From Oenanthe sinensis (Eukaryota > Streptophyta > Magnoliopsida > Apiales > Apiaceae): 64,000 nucleotides of DNA. The DNA is taken from positions 37,795,501 to 37,859,500 of the forward strand of contig CM053809.1 in NCBI GenBank assembly GCA_028671895.1, written 5' to 3'. Position numbers and translations under genes: made by a program. The notes under the pieces are model-generated. The model was not told where the DNA came from. It saw nothing but the letters and a program-made list of their open reading frames with translations, and made no database searches. Shown here piece by piece: positions 24,601 to 35,639 of this stretch. Position 1 is the first letter of the stretch. Each line of letters begins with the position of its first letter.

Positions 24601-25908
24601 CTATCTCAGCAGGTGGTTCATCAACCCTTGTTTGTGAAGTATTACTAGGGTGTCTAGATATCCAGGGTATATTATTGCCCCGTGTTCTGCTATTTTCTTC
24701 AGTCTTGATAAGTATGGTATTGACTTCATCATGTTTGTACCATATCTCATCCATCTGTGGTACCCTTAATGTGCCTCTCTAGCCAAAAGTTCTCCTTCAT
24801 TCAGAGGTATATGTGTCGAGGATGAATCAAAATGATGCAAACTAGAACACGGCTCTCCAGATTCAGACTCATAACTTGGTATGTCATTTACCTCATTAGA
24901 TGTATAACTGGAAATATCAACCTTTGGAGGTTGACAAGCCTCAGACACTGAAAGCTCCTCACTCGTGGAAACCTTTTCCATTGCCATAACAGCAACATCA
25001 GCTTCACAAACTTCAGAAGATGGTGACTCTGTAGCATCATCATCAACATCTACTGGCATATTCTTAGATGCAGTGCTTCCGGTATCAGAATATGAAAAAC
25101 TAGATGATCCCATTTTAACTGAATTATTCCTATCTTCTGATGCGTTTGAGTTCCTTGCTGAGTGAGAATCTGAAAATTGACCCTGAAGCAGTTCGTCATT
25201 TGCATTATAATCTGTCCCCTTCTTTTCCATATTAACAAAACCAATATCATATCTGGTTCTGTATTTATTGTCTGTTTCAATTTCTGTCTCCATGGTAGCA
25301 AGGGCATCCATGTATTTGTCCACCTCACTTGCTACATCATCCGACTGGTCACCATCTTCTTTTCCATCTCTTCTGCTTTTGCCATCTATTGCAATCTCTT
25401 TTTCGTCAGCCACCTGAAGAGGATATTGTCTGGTACCCGAGGAAAATTCCCCATCACCGAGTCCCTCACCTACCTCATCCACAAATGGTTTTACTAAAGT
25501 CCTTCCTTCACTCGTTGATTCTTTTAGAGAATTTGCTGCACTTCCTGCTTCACTAGTAGTTTTCAATGGCAACTCCAGGGGTGAGGAACCATAGGCAATT
25601 TCATGAACAACTTTGTCTTCAGGTAAAGACACATTTATAAACTTTTCCATAAAACTTTTCCTAGTTTCGAAGTCAAATGGATTTCTGTGTAATCCCCGCT
25701 TCAATTTTACAAGACGTGCAGGGTCAGTGACACCATTCTCAACACGATCCTCCAAAAGTAACTGCTGGAGTCTGCGGTATTATATTGCAATTAGCTCAAT
25801 CAGGAATCCTATAAAAACACAGGTATCACAATATATTTGTGATAAAAAGTCCTACTTGGCATGAGATGCTGGAGTTCCAGCATTCCTCCAGCGTGAAGAT
25901 TTCTTCTG
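21683..25908 (-). pseudogene. SCAR2-like: SCAR/WAVE family protein gene (SCAR2-like), 5'-truncated and frameshifted
   Basis: Intact SCARs sit in the SCAR/WAVE complex and activate the ARP2/3 actin nucleator through a C-terminal V-C-A region. Remaining exons on the minus strand are about 25908-25856 (KKSSRWRNAGTP), 25771-22147 (large central exon), 22064-22023, 21944-21843 and 21736-21683. The central exon starts with VENGVTDPARLVKLKRGL, typical of plant SCARs, and ends with the WH2 motif (PRTPLIDVVAAHDRSM). The acidic tail DEDDDEDSWSDS closes the protein. Damage: the N-terminal SCAR homology domain exons are absent; the central exon changes frame near 24780, 23868 and 22362; and the V and A parts are joined without the LLEQIRTK-type connector normal for the family. 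The missing 5' part ends at retroelement sequence starting at 26069. Confidence 0.87.
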
Positions 25909-26068
25909 CTAGCACAAAGTACACCATTCATGATTACAAGAATAGCAAACGTAAAGTGTAAAAACAAAATAATATAGTTCATGAAGCAAAAAAGATATAA
26001 TTGTCTACTGTTTGGACCTATTCATAGTAAATTGATAAACTAACCACCAAAGTAAATACCATCCGCAT

Positions 26069-27110
26069 TGTAACGCCCGGGAAAAGTGCGGGTATTTTAC
26101 AATATTTAAATATGCTTTAAATATAATTTTTGGTGTGTCATATTTTTTTATGCATTTAATTGTGTTAGGATTTTTAATAAATAGAAAAATTACCTGTTAT
26201 GTGTTATGTGACTTCTGTGTAACTTAGAATATTTTATTCTATTTTTCTTTAATTTTTGTTTCATTAGAATGAATTTATTTCGATTCGTCATTATCGGACC
26301 CAACCCCTGTAGAAGACTAGAAACCTTATTTTTGGTTCTTTTATTTTTATGAAAATGATAAAATCCTCAAAATAAATTTATTATATTATTTTTGGACCAT
26401 TCACAATTTTTGGGGAATTTTGACATATATATTGTATTATCTTGAAAATAAATATTCCTAACCATTCAAAGGAACAATCGATCTTTTAAAGGTGATTATG
26501 ACTGTTATTCCTCGAGTATGAATAGTCGTTGTGAATCTCTTGATTCATGCTATGTGCCTGTATCATCTATTTCAATTAAAAATATTATTTTTGTGATTTC
26601 ATTTTTGACTGCCTTGGGTCTGAATTTCGAATCAGAGTTCCTTTGATTATATGATTAATTGATTGATATAGTTGTGTAGAGCTAAGAACAAGCATGCTAC
26701 TAGTATTTTGTTGTTAGTTGTTGAGCCCGTTTGCGGTTGACTGGAAAAATGAAACTCCGATCATAGTCGTTAATTTTTCGACTTTGTTTCAGCTTATTTA
26801 TTTGTATGATTGTTATGTGTATACTGCTGTAGATATTAGCTTTGTTTTGATACGTGTTTTGCTGGGTTTGATTGGTGTTTGGAGTTGCCGGAGTCCGGGG
26901 GTCGTTGGAAGTTGTCCGACTTCACCGGAATTTCAGAATTTAAATGGTCGTAACTAAGTACCAGGCCTTGATAGTTTGATTTGTTAATTAGTACAACTTG
27001 TGTGTTAGTTGTTAATGGGGTTATGGGTTTGTAGGTCTAGTTATGTAATCTGCAACCTTGATTTCCTTGTTTTTCTTTTGTATATGTATGCAACAAGTTG
27101 GTGGTGTCTG
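26069..27110. mobile_element. LTR-like sequence beside the truncated SCAR gene
   Basis: The sequence changes character at TGTAACGCCCGGG, a common start of plant LTRs, in what should be a SCAR intron. It runs about 1 kb without coding potential until a Copia LTR begins at 27111. The opening resembles that of the insert at 9026 (TATAACAGCCCG). The other end and a target duplication were not found, so family and orientation are open. Confidence 0.5.
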
Positions 27111-27750
27111 TGTTAGGATTTATATTTTATCTTAGGAATTATTATTAATAATTATTAGGGATTTTGTTTACCTAGTCTACAGGCTGGTCCCTGATATTTA
27201 GGAGTCATGGTTAGTGTGTTATCTCATTTGTTTTCTATTTAGAAGTCATGGGAGTGTTCCACATAATGTGCTAAGTGGGTCTACATCTACTAGCAGTTTA
27301 TTTTCTATTTAAACATTGTATTTCTTTCAGTTTGGATTATCAATAGAATCAGAGTTCTTCTTCCTCTGTTCATTCTATATAGCAGCAAGCTAGTTACTTT
27401 CAAACTTTCTTTAACATCTGGTATCACAGCCCCCACTGGACTTGAAGAAACAAAGCAGCAGCTTTGGCGATTTGTAATAACAAGAGAAATGACAACGGAA
27501 GGAAACTTTGTGCAGCCCGTTATCCCTTGTTTTGATGGTCATTATGATCATTGGAGCATGTTGATGGAAAATTTCCTAAGGTCCAAAGAGTACTGGGATC
27601 TCGTGGAAACTGGATATGATGTCCCTGAAAAAGGTGTTACTTTGACGGCCCAACAACAACAAAAACTTGATGAACAGAAGTTAAAAGATATGAAGGTGAA
27701 GAATTATCTCTTCTAAGCAATTGATCGTAAAATTCTGGAGACCATTTAAT
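27111..27750 (+). mobile_element. Copia fragment: 5' LTR, primer-binding site and start of gag
   Basis: A 306-bp LTR (27111-27416) starts TGTTAGGATT and ends TTTAACA. It is followed by CTGGTATCACAG, close to the initiator-Met tRNA primer site. Gag starts at 27489 with MTTEGNFVQPVIPCFDGHYD and keeps the family pattern through W-S-M-L-M-E-N-F-L to VKNYLF, then meets stops and is lost after about 27750. No RT, integrase or second LTR was found nearby, so this is a truncated copy. Confidence 0.82.
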
Positions 27751-28239
27751 TTTTTTTCATACAGAGATCACTGATGGTCGTGATTCTGATTAGTTTCGGA
27801 GGGCATCCTGACCGGAAAGCCAATGTTCTCACCAAGTAAGGTCATTGAAGGGTATGTTCCATTCCAAGATCTACAATATGCAAGAAATACTTTCTCTCTG
27901 CTACTTGACATATATCATCATTTGCAACCATAAATCCAAAATTAATGTATGGAGTTGTTTGGTGAAATAAATAAAAAGCTTCTAGTTTCTCTTATTTGGT
28001 AATCAATGATTGATCCCCTAAACCATTTGTCAATATACCATTTGCCTTAACATAATTAAAAAGTGACAATCTGGATTTTAGTCCTATAGCAAAATAATAA
28101 TATACTCTTTGCAACGAATCACCCCAAGGGCTTACAAAAGTTCAGATTTGGCTTAATAATGTGTGTGCATGTTGAGTGTCTCTGCAGCCTACTTTCTCTT
28201 CACACGCCAACAACAAATGCACTAGGTAAAGCCCTTGAT

Positions 28240-28400
28240 CCACGGGGTTTTTTTTCAAATTCAAGCCTGGCCCGATCCGGCTTGCCCCGCGGGCCCGGTT
28301 GTCAAAAAAGCCCGGCCCGGTTTTTCTAGAAAAAAGCTTGAGCTTTTTATAGTCTGGATAAAGTCCGACCCGTCAGGCTTTTTGTGCATTACTAGTTGTA
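28240..28400. other. GC-rich remnant with GCCCGGCCCGG motifs
   Basis: An island of GCCCGG and GGCCCG motifs stands out in AT-rich DNA. Such motifs are frequent near the ends of plant hAT elements. No inverted partner or 8-bp duplication was found, so this is only a suggestion. Confidence 0.3.
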
Positions 28401-28977
28401 ATGGCCTCCTTGAGAATTACGGGTCTGTGCATATATAATAATATTATAAAAGCCCCTAGATAAATTTATGAATATTAATTATTACAAAAAAATAATATTA
28501 CACAGAAACATATAATCATAATTTTGGATTAGTACATGGTGAAGTATAAATACTATTCTTTTATTAAAAAATATAACTCATTGATTAACGATTTTAACTA
28601 GTTGATTAGTGGTTAGATGTTAATTAACGATTTTAACTAGTTGATTGAATTACCTGTTTCGTCTAATGGAATAAATTAACTGTTTTAAATAAAACTATTT
28701 GGTAAATAGTTATTAAATTAGCTATTTATAGTTTAAATAGATACATGACAATAAAAAACTCATCTAAGTATCTTTTTTAAACTTAACTTATTGAGTTCAA
28801 ACCGCTATTTTAATTCACTAACTAGCAAACACTAATATTAAAAAAAATTATCTGGTCAAATCTCTAATTTTATCCCAAAACTCTAATTACCAAATGGGAC
28901 ATAACTTTTTCCTAAAAATCTATTCATGTAACCAAATTATGTTAGGATGAATATATATACACTATACAAATTAATTA

Positions 28978-29349
28978 GAGTATCTGTGATAGACTCATTA
29001 AACAAGTTCTTAAATTAAAAAATAGATAGGATAACAAAAAATTGTGTTCCAAGAGACTCCTAGTAATTCCTAAAAATTTTAGGAGTCTATTTTATCTTCT
29101 CTAATTTAGGAGTCACTACATGACTCTTAATTATTTTATATTAATAAAATATTAATTCCCTCCAAAATATTTCTTACTTTTTCCACTTTTTTGTCCTAGT
29201 GTGGTTCATATATTAATAAAAAATAAAATAGAGAATAAATATAAGAAGTGTTGTTGGAGTTAATACTCTTAAAAAATATGATAAATGATTAGAAATTTAA
29301 TATTTTATATTATATTTAAGAGTGACGTCAGAGACAGTCGGAGATGCTC
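28978..29349. mobile_element. Tourist-like MITE with TTA target duplication
   Basis: The left end reads GAGTATCTGTGATAGACTC and the right end, reversed, reads GAGCATCTCCGACTGTCTC, about 13 of 19 positions identical. TTA flanks both sides (28975-28977 and 29350-29352), the target preference of PIF/Harbinger elements. The 372-bp element is AT-rich and non-coding. Confidence 0.72.
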
Positions 29350-30000
29350 TTACAGTGCGTTCCTGGTCTATACATACTCTATTTTGTCAATAGCTTTGCA
29401 GATAACTAGATAAGTATGCTTTTGTCAAGCGACATTTATTACGTATCTAAATGTAGTGGGAAATTTATGATTTTAAAAGAATATTTATTGTACTTGTTAT
29501 CTAATTTGGTAAACAGTTGAAAGATGTTGAAATAAAAAATTAGTAGTCACTTTTATAAAAAATTTGTCCAATAATACATGTTTACTATCTTACTTTCAAT
29601 TTAATTTTATAAATAAATTTATAAAATAACTCTTAATTAGAGTATTGGTACTTGTACAATAATTAATGAAATGAAGCTATAATTCAAATTATACATTGAA
29701 ATTATCTCAACCAATACAATTAATATGGATACAAATAGAAAATAATTTTTATGATAAAATTTCTTAATATGTATAATGGGACTGATGGAATAATTAATGA
29801 TGCACATGACCTAAAATAGTGATTATATAGCCCCCTATATTAATTAATATTAGTTGTGGTCGTAAAAGAGTCAAAAAGCATTAAAATGAGACACCAAGTT
29901 ACTGCCTAAAATCTGTTCCAACCTCCACCAAAGTCTTCTAGGAGTACCCAAGTAGTCAAGTACCAACCTCCTCCCACTCCCAGTACTCCCCGGCCTCCTC

Positions 30001-30007
30001 TATATAA
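30001..30007 (+). promoter_or_regulatory. TATA box of the short-chain dehydrogenase gene
   Basis: TATATAA lies 94 bp upstream of the start codon, after a C-rich stretch (CTCCCACTCCCAG). The spacing suits a plant core promoter with a short 5' UTR. Confidence 0.65.
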
Positions 30008-30094
30008 TTTGCTATACACTTCAACTCGATAGATTCATCTCCCTTCTTTGTAAACATATATATATATTTATCATATTGTAAGGATCTGATCGAT

Positions 30095-31162
30095 ATGCCT
30101 TCCCAGTCCATTCCAGAGAACATTGTCCAAGGAACTCAAACCTTGGAATTGGAAACTAGCTTTGCTCCCAACTCACACAAAAGGTACTTACATCACACAT
30201 GCATATACAATACAGTATAAAACTTGTGCATGTATGTTTCAATGTGAAAGAAATAATTAAGCAAGCATTTAATATGGGAGATTAATAATCAAGCAAATAA
30301 TACTAACTCAATTATTTAATGGTTTAGGTTGGAGGGGAAGATTGCAGTTGTAACAGGCGGAGCCAAAGGTATTGGAGAGGCAACAGTAAGGCTATTTGTC
30401 CAGCATGGTGCTAAAGTGGTCATTGCAGATGTTGACGATGCACTTGGACATGCCTTAGCCAACTCATTGGCTCCCTCTGTTATTTTTATACATTGTGATG
30501 TTACCTCCGAACAAGACATCAAAAATCTCGTCAACTCTACTATTTCAACCTATGGCCATCTCGACATTTTCTTCAACAACGCTGGACTTCTCGGAAACCA
30601 AGCACACCACAAAAGCATTGCCGACTTTGACGTCGATGAATTTGATCGTCTCGTGAGTGTAAATGTGCGAGGCATGGCTCTTGGAATGAAGCACGCAGCG
30701 CGTGTCATGATTCCTCAAGGTAATGGTTGCATTATTTCGACAGCTAGTGTTGCTGGAATTATGGGAGGGCTTGGTCCAAATGCTTATACAGCTACAAAAC
30801 ATGCTATTGTTGGATTAACAAAGAATGTGTCTTGTGAACTTGGGAGATACGGTATCAAGGTTAATTGTATTTCACCATTCGGAGTTGCAACGTCAATGCT
30901 TGTGAATGCATGCAAGGGCGGGAGAGGTGATGAGGTGGGAATTGGAGCCATGAGTTCCGAGACAGGGCCCAGTGCTGAGGAAGTTGCCAAAATGGAGGGT
31001 TATGTGAAAAGGATGGCAAACTTGAAGGGGCCAACACTGAGGGCTAAAGATGTAGCAGAGGCAGCTCTTTATCTAGCCAGTGATGAATCCAAGTATGTCA
31101 GTGGTCATAACCTTGTTGTGGATGGTGGAATTACCTCCTCCAAGGATTTCGTTGGCTTTTAA
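30095..31162 (+). CDS. Short-chain dehydrogenase/reductase (SDR110C type), 2 exons
   Basis: This is a classical NAD(P)-dependent oxidoreductase of about 307 residues, from exons 30095-30183 and 30328-31162 (AAAG/GTACTT donor, TTTAG acceptor). The cofactor loop TGGAKGIG is at residues 39-46 and the structural NNAG at 113-116. The catalytic set is Ser170, Tyr183 and Lys187 (YTATK). An Asp at about residue 64 after the second strand (IADVD) favours NAD over NADP. A short first exon and a start near 40 residues before the Rossmann motif are usual for this plant group, which includes xanthoxin dehydrogenase (ABA2), secoisolariciresinol dehydrogenase and several terpenoid alcohol dehydrogenases. 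The substrate cannot be told from sequence. The likely location is the cytosol since no targeting peptide is evident. AATAAA at about 31212 is a candidate polyadenylation signal. The gene appears intact. Confidence 0.93.
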
Positions 31163-31782
31163 ATCCAGATGCATTAATTACAATATCCATGTAATCGCTA
31201 TGATTAATTATCAATAAAACCTGTTAATATTAATATAAAGTTGGGAACAGGTACTAGTGATTTTCAAGATACTCTATGTTTGACTTTTGCAAATCATATT
31301 GAATTCGAAAATCTAATAATGAATATTCAATTTTATTTAAATTTGTAAAACTGAGATACTGTTTAAATTGAAGAACGAATGATCAAACCAAGTCACATTT
31401 GGATTAGCTTTGATCTTATTTAAGTAATTTATGCTTTATCTATTGCTATAATTATGATTGAGAATGTGTTTTCTAGCAATAAATATACTTGGAAATTTTT
31501 CTTTGCCTGATAGGATGGGATTAAGTACTTGAATTTTAATCCAGCTGGTTCAGACAATGGTTGTTACGAAGCATGTAATTCAGCAAACAAGAAGCTACAT
31601 TAAGAGGAAATACAGAGGAAATACAGAACAAAATGATAAATGAAAGTACAAGTAAGGGTCTTTCTGGTATGTGGCCATTAAGTAAACATATTATACGTGC
31701 AGAATAGGTCTTCTTTGGAGGAGCGAAGATGCTTCAGCTCCCTGTATTTCCACCAAGTCACATACTAACCAGTTGTCCGAAC
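31163..31782. other. Convergent intergenic DNA
   Basis: This is the 3' flank between the dehydrogenase (+) and the PLAC8 gene (-). No gene was seen. It should hold both 3' UTRs. Confidence 0.5.
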
Positions 31783-33480
31783 TTAACTTTGTTGATTTGA
31801 ATCATCTTCTCTCTTTATCAATGATGGAACTGGTGGTTTCATGATCTCATCTCTCATAATTGCTCCTTGCAATATGGCGTTTTCTCCAAAATGATCTCTA
31901 GAGAATCTACTCGGACCTGGCAAATTTTCTGTCGACACTCTAGCGCTGTTTCCAGATGGAGAACTCGACTCCGAACTATATTCTTTTAATCCATGTTCAC
32001 GCGGCAAAGGCGAAACAGGGGTTCCAACTGTGTTGTTCATTTGTTTTCTGCATAATCTATCTTCCACAATATCATAGTAATCTGCTGTCCTGACTTCCTG
32101 CGCAAGAGAGCACCAACAACAACAGAGCCACTGAATACAATCCGTATATTCTGGTATTCCACAGCATGAGTTACTAGGAGGCAACTTGAATCTCTTTCTC
32201 ACTTGAATCCTCCAAAAGCCACCATAAAGTAAACCAAGCAAACTAAGTATGACACCAATCATTCCCAATGCTGCCCTGGCAGTGTCGTCATCAACATTCA
32301 CGGCAGCCAAGTTAAATATCCAGAATGGTGCCATGCAGAAAAGTAGAAAAGTTGCAATATGAACATACATGTTTCCAAAGCCGAGTCTTTGCATATTCCA
32401 CCCAAAAACACAGAAAGTACAGAACAGTGAAAGGTATGCTACAGTAATATCTTCCCATATATCTAATAGCCCCCCTCTCCACTTGGGCCCAGTCTCGAAA
32501 AACGTCTGGTCCGATTTTGATTCAAAAGACAATCTCTTCTCTGTAACCTTGGCTCGCAAATGGTTATTCTGGTTAGTGCTGACTGTGAGAATTCGATCTG
32601 GTACTTCCTCGTCCACTTCCAATTCATACTCTCTTCCAAGTGGACTAAGAATACAGTAAAGCCCAGCAACTGCTGGAGCTGCAACTGCAATGACAAGGCA
32701 TATAGCAACGCCCATAGCCGGCCGCTCAGCCCGTTTATATACCAAATTCAGAACACACAATGAGTACTGTGCAAAACAATTGATATGTAGTAGAATAACA
32801 ACCACCGTCATGTGGCCCCATTCATGAGGCTTGTAAGTTCCATCCTTGCAATAGATCTCTCTGAGACGAGAGATGTCATCCTGCTTCCATCTGAAAAGAA
32901 GTGCAAGGTGGTGGATGCGCTTTGGATGTTGGAACAAACACATGAGAGTAAAAAGAGCATTGATGATTTGATTGTTAACCTCGAACCATTGATTTCTCTG
33001 CGATTTTTTGGGTAGAACAGCATCTAGCATTCCTGTCATCACAAAAAACAGGATTGCCCCAGAGATTGCAACACATATCATCCATAGTAGAAGTGCCATA
33101 TTCATCGGGTTTCTGATCCATTTCTTGAAGGTTTTATACGAGGCAGCCCAATCAAATTCTTGAATAAAATTTCCTTTTGAACGTTTGGGAGGACCCTGCA
33201 CATTTGAAGAAGGGACAGATCGTGATATCTTATCTCGTTCCTCTACGAACTGACGAAACCTAGCTGTTGGTGAAACAAAACCACCACAACCAGAAGTGAA
33301 CTTAAGGAATCTCAACCTAATGGGAAGACTTGTTATTATATCACTGCTACTCAATAGATCCCTTTTAGATGTTGAAATGTCGAGGTGAATTTGAGCACCG
33401 GACGCGTAACCACTTAAAGATGAACCGGGAGGAGTGTCCCCATGGACATCCACAGATACTTTCTCTTTACAACTTGGCAT
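31783..33480 (-). CDS. PLAC8/DUF2985 multi-pass membrane protein
   Basis: A single uninterrupted 565-codon frame starts MPSCKEKVSVDVHG. The first 125 residues are polar and Ser-rich. Several hydrophobic segments follow (around WMICVAISGAILFFVMT, VVVILLHINCFAQYSL, AICLVIAVAAPAVAGLY, YVHIATFLLFCMAPFWIF and ALGMIGVILSLLGLLYGG), then the Cys-rich PLAC8 signature at about residues 436-465 (SCCGIPEYTDC followed by LCCCWCSLAQE) and a Ser-rich tail. The combination of DUF2985 with PLAC8 is widespread in plants. PLAC8 proteins include cell-number regulators and cadmium/calcium-related membrane proteins, but this long type has no settled function. The 5' leader may contain an intron, since the next 700 bp upstream is leader-like sequence without another gene. 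The frame appears intact. Confidence 0.9.
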   Translation of the reverse strand: MPSCKEKVSVDVHGDTPPGSSLSGYASGAQIHLDISTSKRDLLSSSDIITSLPIRLRFLKFTSGCGGFVSPTARFRQFVEERDKISRSVPSSNVQGPPKRSKGNFIQEFDWAASYKTFKKWIRNPMNMALLLWMICVAISGAILFFVMTGMLDAVLPKKSQRNQWFEVNNQIINALFTLMCLFQHPKRIHHLALLFRWKQDDISRLREIYCKDGTYKPHEWGHMTVVVILLHINCFAQYSLCVLNLVYKRAERPAMGVAICLVIAVAAPAVAGLYCILSPLGREYELEVDEEVPDRILTVSTNQNNHLRAKVTEKRLSFESKSDQTFFETGPKWRGGLLDIWEDITVAYLSLFCTFCVFGWNMQRLGFGNMYVHIATFLLFCMAPFWIFNLAAVNVDDDTARAALGMIGVILSLLGLLYGGFWRIQVRKRFKLPPSNSCCGIPEYTDCIQWLCCCWCSLAQEVRTADYYDIVEDRLCRKQMNNTVGTPVSPLPREHGLKEYSSESSSPSGNSARVSTENLPGPSRFSRDHFGENAILQGAIMRDEIMKPPVPSLIKREDDSNQQS

Positions 33481-34358
33481 GACTCTGATGCTAAATTAAT
33501 ATTTACAACTCCTCACTGGAGAGTTGAAATCATGGATGTAAATAATTCCCAGCCTTCCCGTAAACCGTTTTAATGATTTGATTTATGCAGTACTAACAAC
33601 CGCAACCCAAAACCACTTCCTTGGCAGGCTCCTGGTAAAATAGCTTATATATTGATCAGCAGGAACAAAATCTTTCTACAGGCCGGTACGTACCTACTAG
33701 TTATAAAAACATACAATATTCGATCTAGATGAAAGCTGCAGTTGATAGCCCAAGAAAATCACACATTTCAAAGATATGGTAGATGTAAAAGATAACAGAG
33801 GATATGAACAGTTGCGATTAGCACAATGGGATATGTTAGTTCTAGAAACTATCAAGAACTCAAACTTACTTCATCTACACATATAAACGTTGCAAAATAA
33901 GAAATGAACAGCAGAAACAAGACAATAAACAAATGTTCAATGGTTATTATGGCTTGCAAGCATAGTCATAATAGTTCAAACACATACACATTAATTCAGC
34001 CATGTCTTCTTTAACTACTAAAAACATATAAGCAGATTCTAACTAAATATGTTAAAATAAAGAAGGAATGAACGAGAGTATATATATGAAACAGAGCAAC
34101 AAACCTTGAGCAAGCCCAGGTATTTATTCTTCAAAAACCTGATCTGTTTGGCTATATTAATTAAAAAAAGGTTCAAAACTCAAAGCAGAAGAAGAGGAAG
34201 AAGAAGAAAGAAATAATTTCAAAGTGTTGTATGTTGAAAATATTGGTATAATCACTTTGCCACCTTTTTCTCATGTTTCTCATTTACTTTCTTACATACA
34301 TTACGATATACATAGATGTATTGACCAAGTGTTTGATTACAGACTATATTGAGTAGTA

Positions 34359-34610
34359 CTCCGTCTCATATTTTTTATTTTATTTTGACTTTTCAAAATT
34401 AAATTAATTAATTTTGATCAATAAATTAAATATATTATATAATAATATATATATTTTTATAAAATATTATAATATAATTTAACTATTCTATTTTATGAAT
34501 CAATTTTTAAAATCGTAAAATTATAGATAAATATTTTTAAATTGTTAGTCAAAGTTAAAAAAATTTAACTTTGAAAAGTAAAAAAAGACAAGATTTATGG
34601 GAGGAGGGAG
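34359..34610. mobile_element. Stowaway-like MITE
   Basis: The left end reads TACTCCGTCTCATATTTTTT and the right end, reversed, reads TACTCCCTCCTCCCATAAAT. TA flanks both sides. Inner arms include ATTTTGACTTTTCAAA and its mirror TTTGAAAAGTAAAA. It is 252 bp and non-coding. Confidence 0.72.
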
Positions 34611-34638
34611 TATTAATTTTAGGGTGTGTCGCATATTA

Positions 34639-34985
34639 GGAGACAAAATGCTCAAAATAAAGAGTATTAATTCGTGTCATGTTTACTAAAAATGCTACAT
34701 CTATATCGTGTAGCGTCTTGAGCACTTTTTTTTTTTTTTTTTTTAATTTTTGAAGTTCAAAATGCAAGATGAAGTGGTGTTTAAGGGTAAAACGCAAAAT
34801 AAAATGGTGTTTTAGGGCAAAACACAATTTTAAGTCCTGTTATGCATGATTTTTTTTTTAATTTTCTAAGACGTTACACGAAAATAGTGTTTCGGCTTAT
34901 TCTCGAAACACTACACGAAGTCTCATTTTGGAGTGATGTTTGTGGTCATTTATTTAGGTTGTGTCATTTTGAGCATTTTGTTTCC
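34639..34985. mobile_element. Inverted-repeat element, family unknown
   Basis: GGAGACAAAATGCTCAAAAT at the left end is mirrored by GGAAACAAAATGCTCAAAAT (reversed) at the right end, with one mismatch. The 347-bp interior is AT-rich, has a T18 run and several near-palindromic phrases with ACACTAC and GTAGTG-like words. No target duplication could be fixed. Confidence 0.55.
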
Positions 34986-35639
34986 AAACTGTACTACATT
35001 AATTTTAGTCATGCAGATATAATAATTTATATATTTGATTTCTTATAAAAATTATGGATAATAAAAAAAGAGTGCAAATTTTTTTTTAACAAGAAAAGAG
35101 TGCAAAGTTAAAAGCTCGCAACTTTCATTAATAAAAATATTAAATAAAATGTTTCTTACTTCCAACTTCCAAGATATGGTGCAGTTGAATTATTGGTTTC
35201 GTCTCTTTCGTACTTTTACAAAAGTCAAGATATGTTGTGGAATAGGTTTGATTTTAATTTTTTACGGATATAAAAATTTATTTTCATGAATTTTTCTATA
35301 CGATTATTTTCTTGAACAAGAATTTAAATGGTATACGTTCTTCATCTTCCGAATAACTTTTCTTTATATTTTAAAATATGTCCTCACGGAATAAGTCCGA
35401 TTCACATTTTTTACGACACGGATGGTAATTCGTAAATGGCAAAGCAAAACTATAACAATATTTGTTGAGAGTAATATTTAAGCAGAGACAAACATTTTAC
35501 ATTTCATTCTCCAACTGCTCATTTTCAACAAGCAGGAAGGCTTGATTACACATGTAGAAACAGTTTACAGCTACTTATAAATAAGTCCAATTGGTATGAT
35601 ATGTTAATGTAATATTTCTTCACCAAATACAACATTTTA

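Larger units (their letters stand above)
28401..30094. other. AT-rich intergenic DNA upstream of the dehydrogenase gene
   Basis: Apart from the MITE at 28978-29349 and the core promoter of the next gene I see no gene here. The direct repeat TTAACGATTTTAACTAGTTGATT occurs about twice (28580-28645). Confidence 0.5.
33481..35639. other. Upstream region of the PLAC8 gene with two MITE-like elements
   Basis: No further coding region was found. An A/G-rich leader-like stretch at about 34170-34220 may mark the PLAC8 transcription start. Two inverted-repeat elements at 34359-34610 and 34639-34985 are listed separately. The 3' flank of the ligase gene begins near 35640. Confidence 0.5.
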
